Shown: in pieces, positions 21,485-32,222 of the stretch
Numbering within the stretch: the first letter of the stretch is position 1
Layout: the number at the start of each line of letters is the position of its first letter
Origin: Aphrocallistes beatrix
Taxonomy: Eukaryota > Porifera > Hexactinellida > Sceptrulophora > Aphrocallistidae
Reading direction: 5' to 3'
DNA length: 64,000 bases
Assembly: GCA_963281255.1 (NCBI GenBank)
Contig: OY725488.1
Span: 2,796,285-2,860,284, forward strand
Position numbers and translations under genes: made by a program
The notes under the pieces: generated by a model
What the model was told of the DNA's origin: nothing
Databases searched by the model: none
What the model saw: only the letters and a program-made list of their open reading frames with translations

Positions 21485-22330
21485 AAAACAAAACTACATT
21501 AATTGTTCAAAATATTCCCCCTTTTCTGAACACAGAGTTCCTACCACTCCAATCACATATGCAAAGTCCTTTTGTACTTTTCTTAGGGGACGAGAACCTG
21601 AAATATTGCACTTCCAAACTGGTGGTTGGTCTCAAAGTCTCTACCAGACAGATTTGATTTAAGGTTGTTAAAAAACCATAATTCACATGGAGAGAGGTCT
21701 GGGCTGTATGATAGATCATGAAACTCCACGATCCCTAACGACTCCAACGTATCCTTCACAAGCCGAGTTTTATTGGGTCTAGCATTATCGTGAAGAATCC
21801 GCAGGCCTTTACACATCGTACCTGGGCGCCTCTTGATAGTGCTGTTCTACAGCAGCAAGTCAGGCAGTGGCATAATACTCAGTTACTCTTTGGCCTTTAG
21901 GTAGGCATATTTGAGCCACTGATTCATGTGTGCCAAGAAAAAATGTGTACAATACCTTCCGTCCAAACCTATCGGATCTGGCTTTTTTCGAGGTGGGTGT
22001 TATTTATCCGTACATCATTGTTCCTACCCAGGAACATGTAGCCGATTTTCTTTCAGGTTCATTTTTGATTATCTATGCTGCATCACCAATAAAGATTTCG
22101 TCAATACGCCTATGGTCTGCATTGCTATATTCCTTCTTGTAACCATAGCTTCCCTATAGGATGTTAACATTGAATGAACACGTGCAGCATAATTTGTTAT
22201 TATTTCCTCGCCACTGTGTATATTTCCCAATACAAGTAAATTTGTGTATCGCGCAACACTTTTTGTAATTAAACCTGATGGAAAATTCTTGCAGCAATAA
22301 TTACACAAATGATTGATCTTGTAAGCTATA
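21485..22330 (-). pseudogene. Mariner-type transposase, decayed
   Basis: Minus-strand pieces in different frames give RFGRKVLYTFFLAHMNQWLK (about 21950), RILHDNARPNKTRLVKDTL (21720-21816) and HDLSYSPDLSPCELWFFNNL (about 21650-21710). These match the second and third catalytic regions of mariner enzymes. The third site reads P-C-E where mariner usually has Asp. Multiple stops and frame changes are present, and no termini were found. Confidence 0.75.
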
Positions 22331-22619
22331 ACATTCGGAGGTTAGTTAAAATTATCCATCAAGCAAAGATTTTAATGAAAAGTTTGTTTTATTACTGAAA
22401 TGTACCCTTTATTAAACTAAATAAGAATTAGAACATTTGTAAGAATCATTCCTATGAAATTCACAATTTGGAAAATATTTACTGTATTTCAACCGATATG
22501 CCCCTTTAAATTTTTGAGCACAATAAAAAACAACGCTGGCGGTTTAAGGTGGACGAAATTAATGAACTCCGGGGCGTGTATTCAAGGGAAGACGGTATTG
22601 TATGTCTATAGTTTTAGAA

Positions 22620-23520
22620 TAACTAATTTATAGTTCTAGGGATTATTAAAATTTAAGCAGTAGGCTACTCCTGGTACACTCTAAAGTACCCTTCAAATTG
22701 CCCCACAGATAGAAATCTGGGAGGCTGAGATCCTGAGAATGAACTTCACACATTATGCTGACGACTCTCAAGGTTAAGTGTTGTTGCAACCTTTCAATGG
22801 AGATGTTGGCTGTATGTGGTGTTGCACCATCCTGCTGAAACCACTGATGGTTAATCTTAGTCCCATAAAACTGATCTAGATCCACCCAGAACTTGTTCAA
22901 CACCGCTACATATCGATCAGAGTTTATCGTCACAGTAGAGCCATTTTCATTCTCGAAGAATTTTGACTCTATTATCCCACTGGCAGACATTTCAACCCAA
23001 ACAGTGACCTTTAGTGAATGTAGAGTCACACCCTCAGATGGAGGAGAGGTTCTCCAATAGAAATTGTTTTGGATTAACATCCGCATCCAGGTGAAAATGG
23101 ACTTCATCACAAGTTGGGAAGGAAATTTTTGCAAGACTCGATTTGTCTGCCAAAACCTGTGCCAGCTCCAACCTGACCTTCTTGTCTGCTGTAGTCAGCC
23201 TTTGAACTGTCTGGATTCTATAGGGAAACATCCCAAGGTCGTCTTTCATTACCCTGAGAATTGTAACCTTTGAGATAGGGAGAGTTTGTGCCGTGTTTCT
23301 TGATGAACGTTAAGTGACTTTTCAACAGACTCGCTGACAAGTGCAATAACTTCAGGTGAGCGGATCCTGTGGCGTCCAGAATGACTCTGCCGGACTTCAG
23401 ACTTCTTGTTTGGATTCTTACAACTCCAGTGGGCCTTGAACCTCTCCATCATCATAAATTGCTGACATCGGCGAATTATCTTCCCGAATCTATGCCCAAA
23501 TTCGGCCATTATTTTTGAAT
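22620..23520 (-). pseudogene. Tc1/mariner-superfamily transposase, decayed (FQQDGA type)
   Basis: The minus strand holds a helix-turn-helix region (23509-23249: GKIIRRCQQFMMM, a basic stretch, then SVEKSLNVHQETRHKLSLSQ). It is followed by FPYRIQTVQRLTTADKKVRL and PTCDEVHFHLDADVNPKQF (first catalytic Asp). The C-terminal part (23134-22646) has TVWVEMSASGIIESKFFENE, WFQQDGATPHTANISIERLQ (second Asp) and SLPDFYLWGNLKGTLE (third Asp). This is a mariner-like group distinct from the others here. Two frame changes, near 23120 and 23250, break it. Confidence 0.8.
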
Positions 23521-23529
23521 AGCTCCTAG

Positions 23530-24097
23530 CCTCAATATATTACTGGACGCACAATGGACGCTGCTCAGGAGTCCAGTATCCTTGGAATCTAAGGGTAGCA
23601 TCTAGCATATTCCAAAAACATTTTGGATTAAGATCAAGGATAAAGCAAGACCGGCCAAAAGAAAGAGAGGGTTTCCATTTTTTGGTCTACCCCGGTAGTA
23701 CCGTGGCCAACGTTATATAGGGCCTATTCACTAACTTTGTGAATCGTAATAATGGATTATATACAACTTATCTTGAAACCAATGGTTAGTTATCATCCTA
23801 TTGTACAATTAGCTATATTTTTACTTATACTTAATTGTTCATTTTCAAACTGTTTTAAATGTATTTGAAAACATTATTGGCAAAAACTTAGCCGGGGATA
23901 AATTCAAAAAAATTAGTGCTACTGCATTCCTGCATTGCTATTATATTCAATTTTGATCAATTTATGCTATAGCGTGAAAACTAATATTGCTACTACTAAA
24001 TAAGCAGGTGGCGTTGGAAAACCTTGAGCATTTAATAAGCGAGGTTGAATTTTACAGAGGGGGCTGAATTGAAATCAATTGATGTAATAAGTACATA
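23530..24097. other. No recognisable gene
   Basis: Both strands were read. No motif was recognised between the mariner-like relic and the MITE at 24098. Confidence 0.45.
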
Positions 24098-24279
24098 CAG
24101 TAGAACTATGTTAGTAAGTACTCGGATGATACGTTTTTCGTGCGCACTCATTTCTCTGAACCAAAATCCATCTATAATATAGATTTCGATGTAATACAAA
24201 CTCGGCTTAGTACGTACTTACGGATAGTGCGTACTAATAATTCCTTCCCGAAGAGGTACGTCTTATCCGAGTTATACTG
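24098..24279. mobile_element. Pogo-like MITE with CAGTA ends
   Basis: The termini are CAGTAGAACTATGTTAGTAA and the inverse of CTCGGATAAGACG-type sequence ending in ATACTG. It is flanked by TA and is about 182 bp long. Internal AGTACGTACTTACGGAT segments are partly palindromic. Confidence 0.65.
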
Positions 24280-24539
24280 TAGTAATACGTATCATATGAT
24301 CTAGAATATGAATATTATATTTATAGAATCCAGATATTCGTAGATAATTGATGCAATGCATATGATAAAAAGCTGTCTTCGGATAAACTTTCAAAGTAAA
24401 TATACGAAATTTAATAAACGAGGGGGTTTGGAATAAGCGGAGGAGATCGGAAGAAAATCGATAAATTAATAAGCGGGAGGGATGGCGTTTATTCGGAACC
24501 CCAGAGTAGGCTTTTAAATTTGAACTATTCAATAGACAA

Positions 24540-24692
24540 TAGGCTGCTTCTTAATTTGTAATAATATCATTTTATGTCTTAATTTGATTATTTTTGAGTT
24601 ATGAGTCGGGTTAAATGATTCGTCATATAACTCAAAAATTATCGAATTTAGTTATACAAATTATATTATTACTGAATAAGAACCTGTATCCT
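24540..24692. repeat. Foldback MITE
   Basis: Arms of about 65 bp (around TTTTTGAGTTATGA and TAACTCAAAAATTATCGAAT) are inverted around a short GTCGGGTTAAATGATTCG centre. A near-perfect palindrome, GAACCGACCCCGGTCGGTTC, follows at about 24692-24711. Confidence 0.55.
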
Positions 24693-24754
24693 GAACCGAC
24701 CCCGGTCGGTTCGGTTTAGTAGCCTTTAATAAAGCTATAAAGTGTGATCAAAAA

Positions 24755-25395
24755 AGTGTACAGGGTGGGTGTAACAAAATTGTTGTCACCCTAGATTATT
24801 CCTCATTGTGTTTGATTGATATCGAACCTAAAACTATACACTATTTCGTTACCAAGTTCAACCCCCTTAATGCACCCTAAAAATCACTAATTGCTACTGG
24901 TTGGCCCGGTTTAGGGCAAAAGGGGCAATCAGGAACCTAAATTCGATAACCCCTATCAAAAATCACTCAAGACAAATGGGGATGCGGGATGAGGCATTTA
25001 TTGGATGACCATCAACAGCGACGGCTAGATTTTAATACCAGAGTGTTTCTAGAACCTGAAACGCGTCTTTCCCAGGAACTGGCAGAAGATGTGGTTTCAT
25101 TAGGACGGTGCTTCTACCCTTGCAACTAAGAAGTCCCTGGAATGGCTCAGAGATCACTTTAAGCCCAGGATCAGTCAAAATTGTGAGATCCAGTGGCCGC
25201 CTTATTCCCACGACCTAAGCCTTCCAAACTTTTCTCCTGTGGGGCTATATAAAATCCGATATACATGTACATGCTCAAGTCACTGGAAAAACTAAAAACT
25301 AGCATCAAAACAGTTATCAGAGGAATTAAACGGCCCATTTTGAAGTTCACCATGTAGAACTTTACTATCCGCATCTTAAAAGTAGTAAATCTGAA
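24755..25395 (+). pseudogene. Tc1/mariner-superfamily transposase fragment
   Basis: A left end with CAGGGTGGGTGTAACAAAAT at about 24759 precedes coding pieces. The clearest is DGASTLATKKSLEWLRDHF then IQWPPYSHDLSLPNFSP (about 25108-25240), corresponding to the second Asp region and the WPPxSPDLxPxDF region. It resembles the FQQDGA-type relic at 22.6-23.5 kb. The third catalytic Asp has become Asn (PNF). Confidence 0.65.
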
Positions 25396-25840
25396 AGCCG
25401 AACAACTGGAACATCTGCTCTGAGCAACCGAAGCAAAGTAGCTTCAACGATGCCATTTTTTTTCAAGTTGTCTATATTTTATAATTAACTTTTAAATTGC
25501 TCTAAAATCTAAAAGAACTCGAAAAATAATATTGCATCAATTACCAAACTTTTTCATTGCAACGCAAGAATGTATCAGCAATTCAGTAAAAAATGTAGGT
25601 AGCTTTGACCATAAAAGTAAGAACATAATTTCGTGCACAATGTCAGCATCCACATCACTATGTAACCCAAATGTTGTCACTGAGGGAAGTGTATCATATC
25701 TTACATATTCCACCAACTTGATGTATGCGACACGATTCCTAATCTTAGAGAAAATGTTTGTTTCTAGCATAATTCATCAACAAAACACATCTGCATCCTC
25801 ACATTTCACCTCTATGTGACGATGCGTTTAGAACAGTCGA
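25396..25840. other. Spacer with an unassigned coding-like frame
   Basis: On the minus strand 25770-25537 is open for 77 codons and reads YIKLVEYVRYDTLPSVTTFG followed by LHSDVDADI. This faintly recalls the C-terminal part of dynein heavy chains (a FGLHxNADI motif). There are no visible splice sites that I can defend. It remains unassigned. Confidence 0.3.
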
Positions 25841-25844
25841 TAAA

Positions 25845-27300
25845 AAAGGGCCTGTTCCAATCAGGGAAAGAGAGCGTCCTGAATTCTGACGCTAAACGAC
25901 TTCTCAAAGTCTCGAAACTGCTATCGCATCTGGGCTACCAATACCAGGGGACGTCCTTGCGTGTTAGCTGATGGAGAGGTTCCGCTAAGAGGGAAACTTC
26001 CGGAAGATACTCGCGGCACCAATTTACCAGGCCCATAAATCGCCGAATTTCCTTCCTCGATCTAGGACTTGGAAACCCCAAGATCTTCTCTAAGGTCGAT
26101 GGGAGTGGCTTCAGTCCTTCATACGAGATTAAGTGACCGAGAAATTCAACCTCCTGATACCCGGACTTGCACTTGCTAGCTCTTAACTGGATTCCTGCCC
26201 GTTCGAAACGCGCAAGGGTCTCGTCTAGGTGGAGTAAATGCGACCTGAAGTCGGGGGAATATACGCAAGAATCATCGACAAAGGCTTGTACTCCCTGGCA
26301 TCCTCTTAACGCTTGGTCTACCGCTCCTGGTAGGTTGCCTGGGCATTGCAGAGCCCATACGGCATCGGGTTGAATTCGAATTGGCCCCTGGTCGTTACGA
26401 ATGCAGTCAATTCTTTATCTGTCTCACTCATAGGGACGCTCCAGTAGGCCGACGCCCCATCAAGAGTTGAGAAAACAGTGCTTCCACCCATCCTATCGAG
26501 GAGATCCCTCATGTCCGGCATCGGGTATGCGTCCTTCTTGGAGACTTCATTCAGGTTGCGAAAGTCTATCGCAAATCTATGGGATCCGTCCTTCTTTTTC
26601 ACAAGGATAACGCGGCTCCCCCATGGTGAGGTGGACGGCCGTATGATTCCGTTTTCTAGCATTTCGTCTATCTGTTGATTTATCTCAAGTTCGATAGTCG
26701 GTGAAACTCGAATAGGTTGGTGGTCAATCAAGGTGATTGTGTGTTTGGCCGTCACCAGTTTAGGCTTCTTGGGGTTCTCCGCGAATACTCCTTCGTGATT
26801 TCTGAGGACTGTTCCTCGGCGGAGAGCTGGGGGTTAACGTCGAAAGGAAGGGGTCGAACATCCGTACTCGCGGCGAGCTGCATTGATGTTACTCTTCCTA
26901 GGATGCATCCTCCCCTCGCGCCTGCGGCGGAATCCTCCCAGTGTTCACCAAGTTTGACGCGCATTATATCCCAATCGAATGCCGTCCCGCCAAACCGGGC
27001 CATAAACTTCCTGCCTAGAATTACCGTCCTCGCTTCCGTGTCCAATATTTCAAGGTCCTCATCTACGATTTGATTGTCACCGATATCGACCGACACTCGA
27101 CATCTTCCGCATACGCTTAGGGGTGAGTTTCCGACCCCATAAAGGTTGATAACGGATACTGAGTTGGCGTGCAGTCTTCTTATCCACCACAGACGGGTAG
27201 GCGCCTGTATCAAGCATCGCCTCCGTCAGGTTACCGTTCAGCCATACTGGCACAATTACGAACATTTCACTAGTATCACCGGAGGGGCCGGATGTACAGA
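25845..27300 (-). pseudogene. Ty3/gypsy pol fragment: protease, reverse transcriptase, start of RNase H
   Basis: Read on the minus strand, a retropepsin comes first with AMLDTGAYPSVVDKK (about 27200) and TEARTVILGRKFMARFG. A linker leads to the reverse transcriptase (26755-26318) with DEMLENGIIRPSTSPWGS, VLVKKKDG-type and SHRFAIDFRNLNEV motifs and FNPMPYGLCNAQATYQ. After a one-base frame change the palm motif FVDD lies at 26271-26282, followed by EFLGHLISYEGLKPLPS and RRFMGLVNWCREYLP. The RNase H is cut off near 25845. No LTRs were found. This is an old copy of an LTR retrotransposon, broken by frameshifts between domains. Confidence 0.9.
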
Positions 27301-27304
27301 AAAC

Positions 27305-27408
27305 TCCACACAGTGGACAACTGTTGCAGCACCGTTCTATGTACTTACGCATCCCAGGCCAGAAAATAGGTCCACGATCACTAACATGTATCGGTACCCG
27401 TCTTCTGG
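27305..27408 (-). pseudogene. Inverted duplicate of integrase pieces
   Basis: The minus strand holds GYRYMLVIVDLF (integrase core start) followed directly by FWPGMRKYIERCCNSCPLC (the zinc-binding region), so the order is opposite to a normal integrase. Both pieces also exist on the plus strand to the right. The structure is an inverted duplication centred near 27385, joined to the protease segment on its left. Confidence 0.8.
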
Positions 27409-27760
27409 CCTGGGATGCGTAAGTATATAGAACGGTGCTGCAACAGTTGTCCAGTGTGCTTGGAGAATAAAAGAACAAGCAGGAAGCGGGAGCCTTTACA
27501 GACGATCAAGTCTAATTTCCGCAGACGTGGCCACGCTCCCATGGTCAGAAGACGGGTACCAATACATGTTGGTGATCGTGGACCTATTTTCGAAGTTCGC
27601 GGAGGTAATCGCGATGCGAGATCAGTCAGCGGAGTCTATCTGCGACGCCCTAGAAACTGGATGGTTTTACAGACATGGCATACCCAGGGTCCTGTTGACT
27701 GACCAAGGAAAGAATGTGGATGGGAAGGCCGTAAGGGACCTTTTGGTTGTAATAAAAGTA
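27398..27760 (+). pseudogene. Ty3/gypsy integrase fragment
   Basis: The plus strand has PGMRKYIERCCNSCPVCLEN (zinc-binding C-x2-C pair). After a frame change it has WSEDGYQYMLVIVDLFSKFA (first catalytic Asp) and HGIPRVLLTDQGKNVDGKAV (second catalytic Asp). The third catalytic residue is missing because the fragment ends in Helitron sequence near 27775. It is opposite in orientation to the protease and reverse transcriptase on its left, so an inversion joined the two halves. Confidence 0.88.
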
Positions 27761-27779
27761 GTAACAGTATTTTTTTCCT

Positions 27780-27835
27780 CTAGCGGACACAAAGTGTCCG
27801 CCAGCCGCGCAGCGCAAGCATGCGAAGCGCGCTCG
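27780..27835 (+). mobile_element. Helitron-like 3' end fragment (copy 4)
   Basis: Only the last 56 bp of the family is present: the hairpin GCGGACACAAAGTGTCCGC and the terminal AAGCGCGCTCG. It is followed without a gap by the 5' end of another copy at 27836. Confidence 0.8.
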
Positions 27836-27878
27836 TTACTATTTAAACTCGATTAATGTTTGTGTATGTGTGTATATA
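27836..27878 (+). mobile_element. Helitron-like 5' end fragment (copy 5)
   Basis: TTACTATTTAAACTCGATTAATG and a GTGTATGTGTGTATATA tract are followed by a MITE at 27879. The first three or four bases of the usual 5' end are missing at the junction with copy 4. Confidence 0.75.
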
Positions 27879-28210
27879 CACTACCCAGATAAAAGTATCC
27901 CACCACCACGAAAACTTACATACAAATCGCATTAATGTGAATCTTTTCATAAAGGAATGTGTACTCAATCTGTAAGAAATATTCCATTTTTGATTTCAAT
28001 TCGTAAGCTACACATCCGAATTACTCTTTTCTTTTATACTTTCAAGACAAATACTTATTCTCATGTAGAAAATTTTCAACCTCTGCCACTTTGTGACACT
28101 AATCGTCATGATTGATAATGGCCGTGACTAGTGATATACATGTAGCGTCAAATAAAGGTTGATAATTATAAGCTTAGGAGTTAGTATTTGTTTTGTGGTG
28201 GTCGAATACA
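27879..28210. mobile_element. Tc1/mariner-type MITE, right end truncated
   Basis: It belongs to the same family as 4381-4857. The left end is CACTACCCAGATAAAAGTAT; the right end stops inside GTGGTGGTCGAATAC. It is inserted in the TA tract of Helitron copy 5. Confidence 0.8.
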
Positions 28211-28229
28211 AATACAAATTGAAGGATAA

Positions 28230-29105
28230 CGAGGCTCTGAATTCATAATGGTAAACGGTATATAGAGGAAAGAGAAACTCAAAGAAACCTGTTTCTTCGC
28301 TGTCGTCAGTTTAAAAAAGACAACTGCAAAGGACGAGCAGTAATTAGAACTGATGTCGACTTGATATTCATCAAAAACGTACACAGTGATGATTGCAGTG
28401 ATTCAGCGGAAGTATTTGACGTTATTGATTTGAAGTCTAGTTTGAAACGAAAAGCTGAAAACAGCAGTACATCCCTTCGGCAAATCTTTAATGATGGAGT
28501 TGAGGATTCATCAGTTGCAGATCAGATTTACTACCCTCAACTTATTGATTCAATGAACAAAAGAAGGCGCCTAATGACACCAACCTTACCCCAGACACCA
28601 ATGGAAGCAAATTGTTGCCTTTGATATTGAACGCTTTGGAAAGCATTTTCATTGTGTATAGTCCAAATCATGCATATACCGACCCTGAAATGTCGCTAAT
28701 TTTTCTCTCAAATACAAAGGGATCCCTAATGGATGAAGGGAGTATAAAGTTTATGCAGCTGGATGCTACCTTTGCTGTAGTTTCACAAGTATTTTATTAG
28801 CATCTAACAATATTGGGTGTATTGGAAGATCATTTAATCCCACTAGTTCACATTTTAATGACCAAAAAGAACAATGCTTATATGAGGGCACTTTTTATGA
28901 GATTGTACGTCTTTTCCCAAGCTGAGCACCTTCACATTTCATGATGGACTTCGAAAGAGCGTTACAAAACTCAGAAAGGTTTTCAACAATGTCAGGATAT
29001 CAGGTTCCTTTTTCACCAGGATCAAGCAATATATCGAAAAATAAATAAATTGGGCTTAACAAAGCTGTATAAAGAAAATGGAAGTTTTCACAATTGGGTC
29101 GAAAA
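28230..29105 (+). pseudogene. FLYWCH-finger / MULE transposase relic
   Basis: The plus strand begins with a FLYWCH-like zinc finger end: RCRQFKKDNCKGRAVIRTD then IKNVHSDDC (about 28295-28400). A linker leads to the MULE catalytic domain: FMQLDATFAVVSQVFY (28752-28800, first Asp), then after a stop HLTILGVLEDHLIPLVHILM, FMMDFERALQNSERF (second Asp, about 28940) and, after a frame change, FLFHQDQAIYRKINKLGLTK (conserved His). MULE transposases belong to the Mutator superfamily. The piece ends near 29105 where mariner sequence begins. Confidence 0.8.
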
Positions 29106-30083
29106 ACTTATGGCCCGGAAATACAGACGTGTCAGATCTACCTCGATCTGGGAGACCGGTGTCCGTCAGCACCCCAGAGAATGTCGCTCTAATCGAGAGC
29201 AAAGTCAGGGAAGATAAGTGTATAACAATCGAGCAGTTAGAGCAGAGTATGGAGATTTCATCGGGGGGCCATTCATTCCATTCTGACTACTCAGCTTGGT
29301 TTCCGATCCATTTGCGGTAAGTGGGTCCCACATAACCTCGGCGATCAACGAAAGCTCGCAAGTGTAAAGACTGCCAAGAAACTCCTGGAAACCTTTGACG
29401 GTTGTGATCCTAGACGCCTAGCTGAAGTTATAACAGGGGATGAGACTTGGGTCTATTATTCAACCCCTTACAGCAAGTATAAAATGCGATCATGAGTGAG
29501 AGGAGACGAAAGACCGGCCCAAATTCCTAGGCCCGACTTCAGAAAACCGAAGGTCATGTACACGATCTTCTTCAATAGTAGTGGAATAGTCTTGCAAATA
29601 CCTTCTGAAAGTGGTAAAACGTTTTTTACAGAGAAAGTACTTCCAAACCTAATAAAAAACGTGGAAGAGCTCCGTCCCAAGGCTAAAATGAGGGGAATCA
29701 AATTATTGATAGATAATGCTAGCTCCCATACAGCCAAGCTCACTAAAAATTTCTTGGAATCAGAGGGGTTAGATTTACTTCCCCATCCACCCTACTCACC
29801 AGACCTAGCTCCCTGTGATTTTTGGCTATTCCCCAAGCTCAAAATATACCTTCAAGGCAGGGAATTTGAGTCGAAACAAACCCTCGGGTCGGCCCTGTAC
29901 CACTTCTTCAAATCCATCCCCGAAGAAGAGTACAGAAATGCATTCATAAAGTGGGTGGAATGATTGAAACGCTGTGTAGAAGTAGGAGGGGGGTATTTCG
30001 AATAAATAATACATTGAAACATATTATATGACATTTATTTATTATTTTATGGTATGACCCGCAAGACTTTTTGAATGCCCTAG
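29103..30083 (+). pseudogene. Mariner transposase (DD34D), decayed
   Basis: N-terminal pieces read DLPRSGRPVSVSTPENVALI (29120-29180). They continue WVPHNLGDQRKLASVKTAKK and EVITGDETWVYYSTPYSKYK (first Asp, about 29430-29480). After a stop at 29493 a 155-codon frame runs to 29960 with IKLLIDNASSHTAKLTKNFL (second Asp) and PPYSPDLAPCDFWLFPKLK (third Asp), with exactly 34 residues between those two. A TGA after WVE interrupts the last helix (LKRCVEVGGGYFE follows). The right end TAGGGCATTCAAAAAGTC lies on the minus strand near 30060-30096. The left end is lost where it meets the MULE relic. Confidence 0.88.
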
Positions 30084-30197
30084 TACTACCAGCCGAGTCT
30101 ATTGCACCTTCCTATAAGATTGTTGGCATCTGACTAGTTCAAATGTTAATAGTTTGTGAGAAACAAAAGCTGGAAAATTAAAGACCTATTATAATAA

Positions 30198-30247
30198 TCT
30201 TTACTATTAAAACTCGATTAATGTGTATATATGTATATATATATATA
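30198..30247 (+). mobile_element. Helitron-like 5' end fragment (copy 6)
   Basis: It starts TCTTTACTATTAAAACTCG followed by ATTAATGTGTATAT and a TA tract. No body or 3' end follows. The TA tract is continued on the far side of the element at 30248-31278. Confidence 0.75.
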
Positions 30248-31278
30248 GGGTGTCTCAAAGGTTCTGCAACAACCAATTTACTTTGTTAATTTGACTAAGA
30301 TCACTTGGTTTTAGTCCAAATTAGCCTCTATAGATGAAATCTAGCACCCTTCTTGCATAGAAATGAGCTCAACTCATTACGCAAAAGACATTTCTTATAA
30401 AATTTTAAATAATTACATACCATTGACTACAAAATTTGGAACTCAAAAGTGTCAAGTTTGAAGATCTCAAATTTTCTGATGAAATATTACTACTACATTA
30501 ATCACTTCTATATTCTGTAATTGATTCATAATACTAATGTAATATTATTACTTTTGATTTATGCAACAGAAATATTTGATAAGATCGAGTATTTTTAAGT
30601 ATAGCCGTAAAAGGTACCATGGATATGAGTTTTTTATTGAGATAAAAAATATTCTTTATGAGACAACGATATATATAATCAATCCATCATTGCAAATAAA
30701 TTGAGAAAAGCAGGCCATTAGGAATGCAAAATAATTAAGATAATCCTCCCTATTTTTGGTTAAAAAGAGGTACCGGATATTCGATATATTTGTCTATGTA
30801 TAATCAAGGATGGAAACAGCAAATCTGTTAACAGCCTACGCAAAATTGTGGCTGTTAACAACTATGGCTAAATTTTAATTTATATATGTCTATCTATCTT
30901 TATAATCTAAATTTGAGATAAATTATTCAAAAATATAGATATTATTATAGAACCATATAGTTTAACCTTGACTGTTATGTAAATATTTACTATCAGGGAT
31001 AGAAACAGCTCGAGTTGGCTGTTAACAGCTCGAATGGGCTGTTGACAGCTCGAATTGGCTGTTAACAGCTCAAATTGGGCTGTTGACAGCAAAAAAAATT
31101 GCTTTAAAAGCTCAAATAACAGCAGAGCTAGACTGTTCATTGTTTGGAAATTGTAGCTGTTAACAGCCAATTGTGAGCTGTTAACAGCAAACAGCAAAAG
31201 TGGCTGTTACCAGCATTTCCCCCATCCCTGTGTATAATACATCAGCAACATTTGTTGCATAACTTTTGAGATACCCTG
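30248..31278. mobile_element. TA-flanked element with GGGTGTCTCAAA ends
   Basis: The inverted termini GGGTGTCTCAAAGGTTCTGC and its near-inverse (31240-31278) flank about 1.03 kb. It lies in the TA tract of Helitron copy 6. It contains a 20-bp tandem repeat region (31005-31190, GGCTGTTAACAGCTCGAATT type), which is part of an inner element bounded by CAGGGATAGAAACAGC and the inverse of CAGGGATGGGGGAAA. No gene was seen. Confidence 0.7.
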
Positions 31279-31282
31279 TATG

Positions 31283-31308
<26 letters not shown>

Positions 31309-31313
<5 letters not shown>

Positions 31314-31739
31314 TCGAACCTGCCATAACGGCCCTCTATATAACGGTCACCTGTCTATAGCGGTGACCAATGAACAGTCCCGTTCGAAATTCCATAATAT
31401 TGGACCTGTGTATAGCGGTCACCTGCTCAACGCGGCCAGCGGCCACCCGTTTGTAGTCCCTTACTGACCTTAATACTGTCTATAACGGCCATCACCCTTT
31501 TCACCCTTTTCACCCTTTTATGTGTTTATTGCAGGACCTGTTACGAACGATGAACAAGTTTCATGTAATTACTTTCAAGTAATGGATTTCTAAAAAATTG
31601 ATATTTATTGCACCACGCTGATACCTTACGTTGTTGCATTATTATACAATCACATGTATATAGGTCACCTGGTCACCTGTATTTAACGGCCAACTTTGTC
31701 CAGTCCCTTGGGTGGCCGTTATATACAGGTTCCACTCTA
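31309..31739. mobile_element. Pogo-like MITE with CAGTCGAACC ends
   Basis: The left end ACAGTCGAACCTGCCATAAC and the inverse right end AGTGGAACCTGTATATAACG flank 430 bp with internal ATAACGGCCA and GTCACCTG repeats. It follows a long TA tract (31284-31308). Confidence 0.7.
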
Positions 31740-31872
31740 TCTTTCAATCATTTCACCCAAACTTATCGATATTTGGATGCTTTAAATAAGAAAGTCTCAG
31801 TCTGGGATCGGAATAATTTCAACTTGAAGAGAGGAATAAAATTTGAAGGGTGCGCAATAAGAAAAGTATAGA
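31740..31872 (+). other. Short coding-like stretch, unassigned
   Basis: The plus strand is open and reads YRYLDALNKKVSVWDRNNFN then LKRGIKFEGCAIRKV before TAG. Amino-acid composition is protein-like, but I do not recognise it. It begins at the edge of the MITE and may be the end of an interrupted exon. Confidence 0.3.
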
Positions 31873-31969
31873 AAATTGAAAAAGGAACAGAGTAGAAGAG
31901 TAAAAACTATCTGATGGGTTACTTATGCCAATTGCTTTCATTAACATCATGCCCAAACAGAACGATTAG

Positions 31970-32222
31970 TGTTTTGACGATGGAGGTAGCAATGAGGACG
32001 AAGAGGTCTACTCAGACGATTCAAAACCAGAGGCTGCTGCAATTGTAGAAAGACCATTGTGCCCAGTTTTGCTTGGATCCTACACAAGTTGTTAATACTA
32101 CATTCATCCCATGCGGACACACCAATTGTTTTGATTGTACTACAAAGATAAAGAATGAAGGACAACATTGTCCAGTTTGCCGCCAAGTTGTTAGTGATAT
32201 CATGAAGGTTATCTTTTCTTGA
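31970..32222 (+). pseudogene. RING-finger protein, C-terminal exon with one frameshift
   Basis: The exon starts after a possible ATTAG acceptor with an acidic stretch (FDDGGSNEDEEVYSDDSKPE). It then encodes a C3HC4 RING: CPVC, PCGHTNCFDC, QHCPVC, ending VVSDIMKVIFS and a TGA at 32220-32222. Spacing is C-x2-C-x13-C-x-H-x2-C-x2-C-x10-C-x2-C, ideal for a ubiquitin E3 ligase RING. The frame is broken by one extra T in the run at 32067-32070, between the first two cysteines; on either side the frame is perfect. This may be a pseudogene or a sequence error. The C-terminal RING after an acidic region is common in small E3 ligases. The parent gene is not recognised. Confidence 0.75.
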
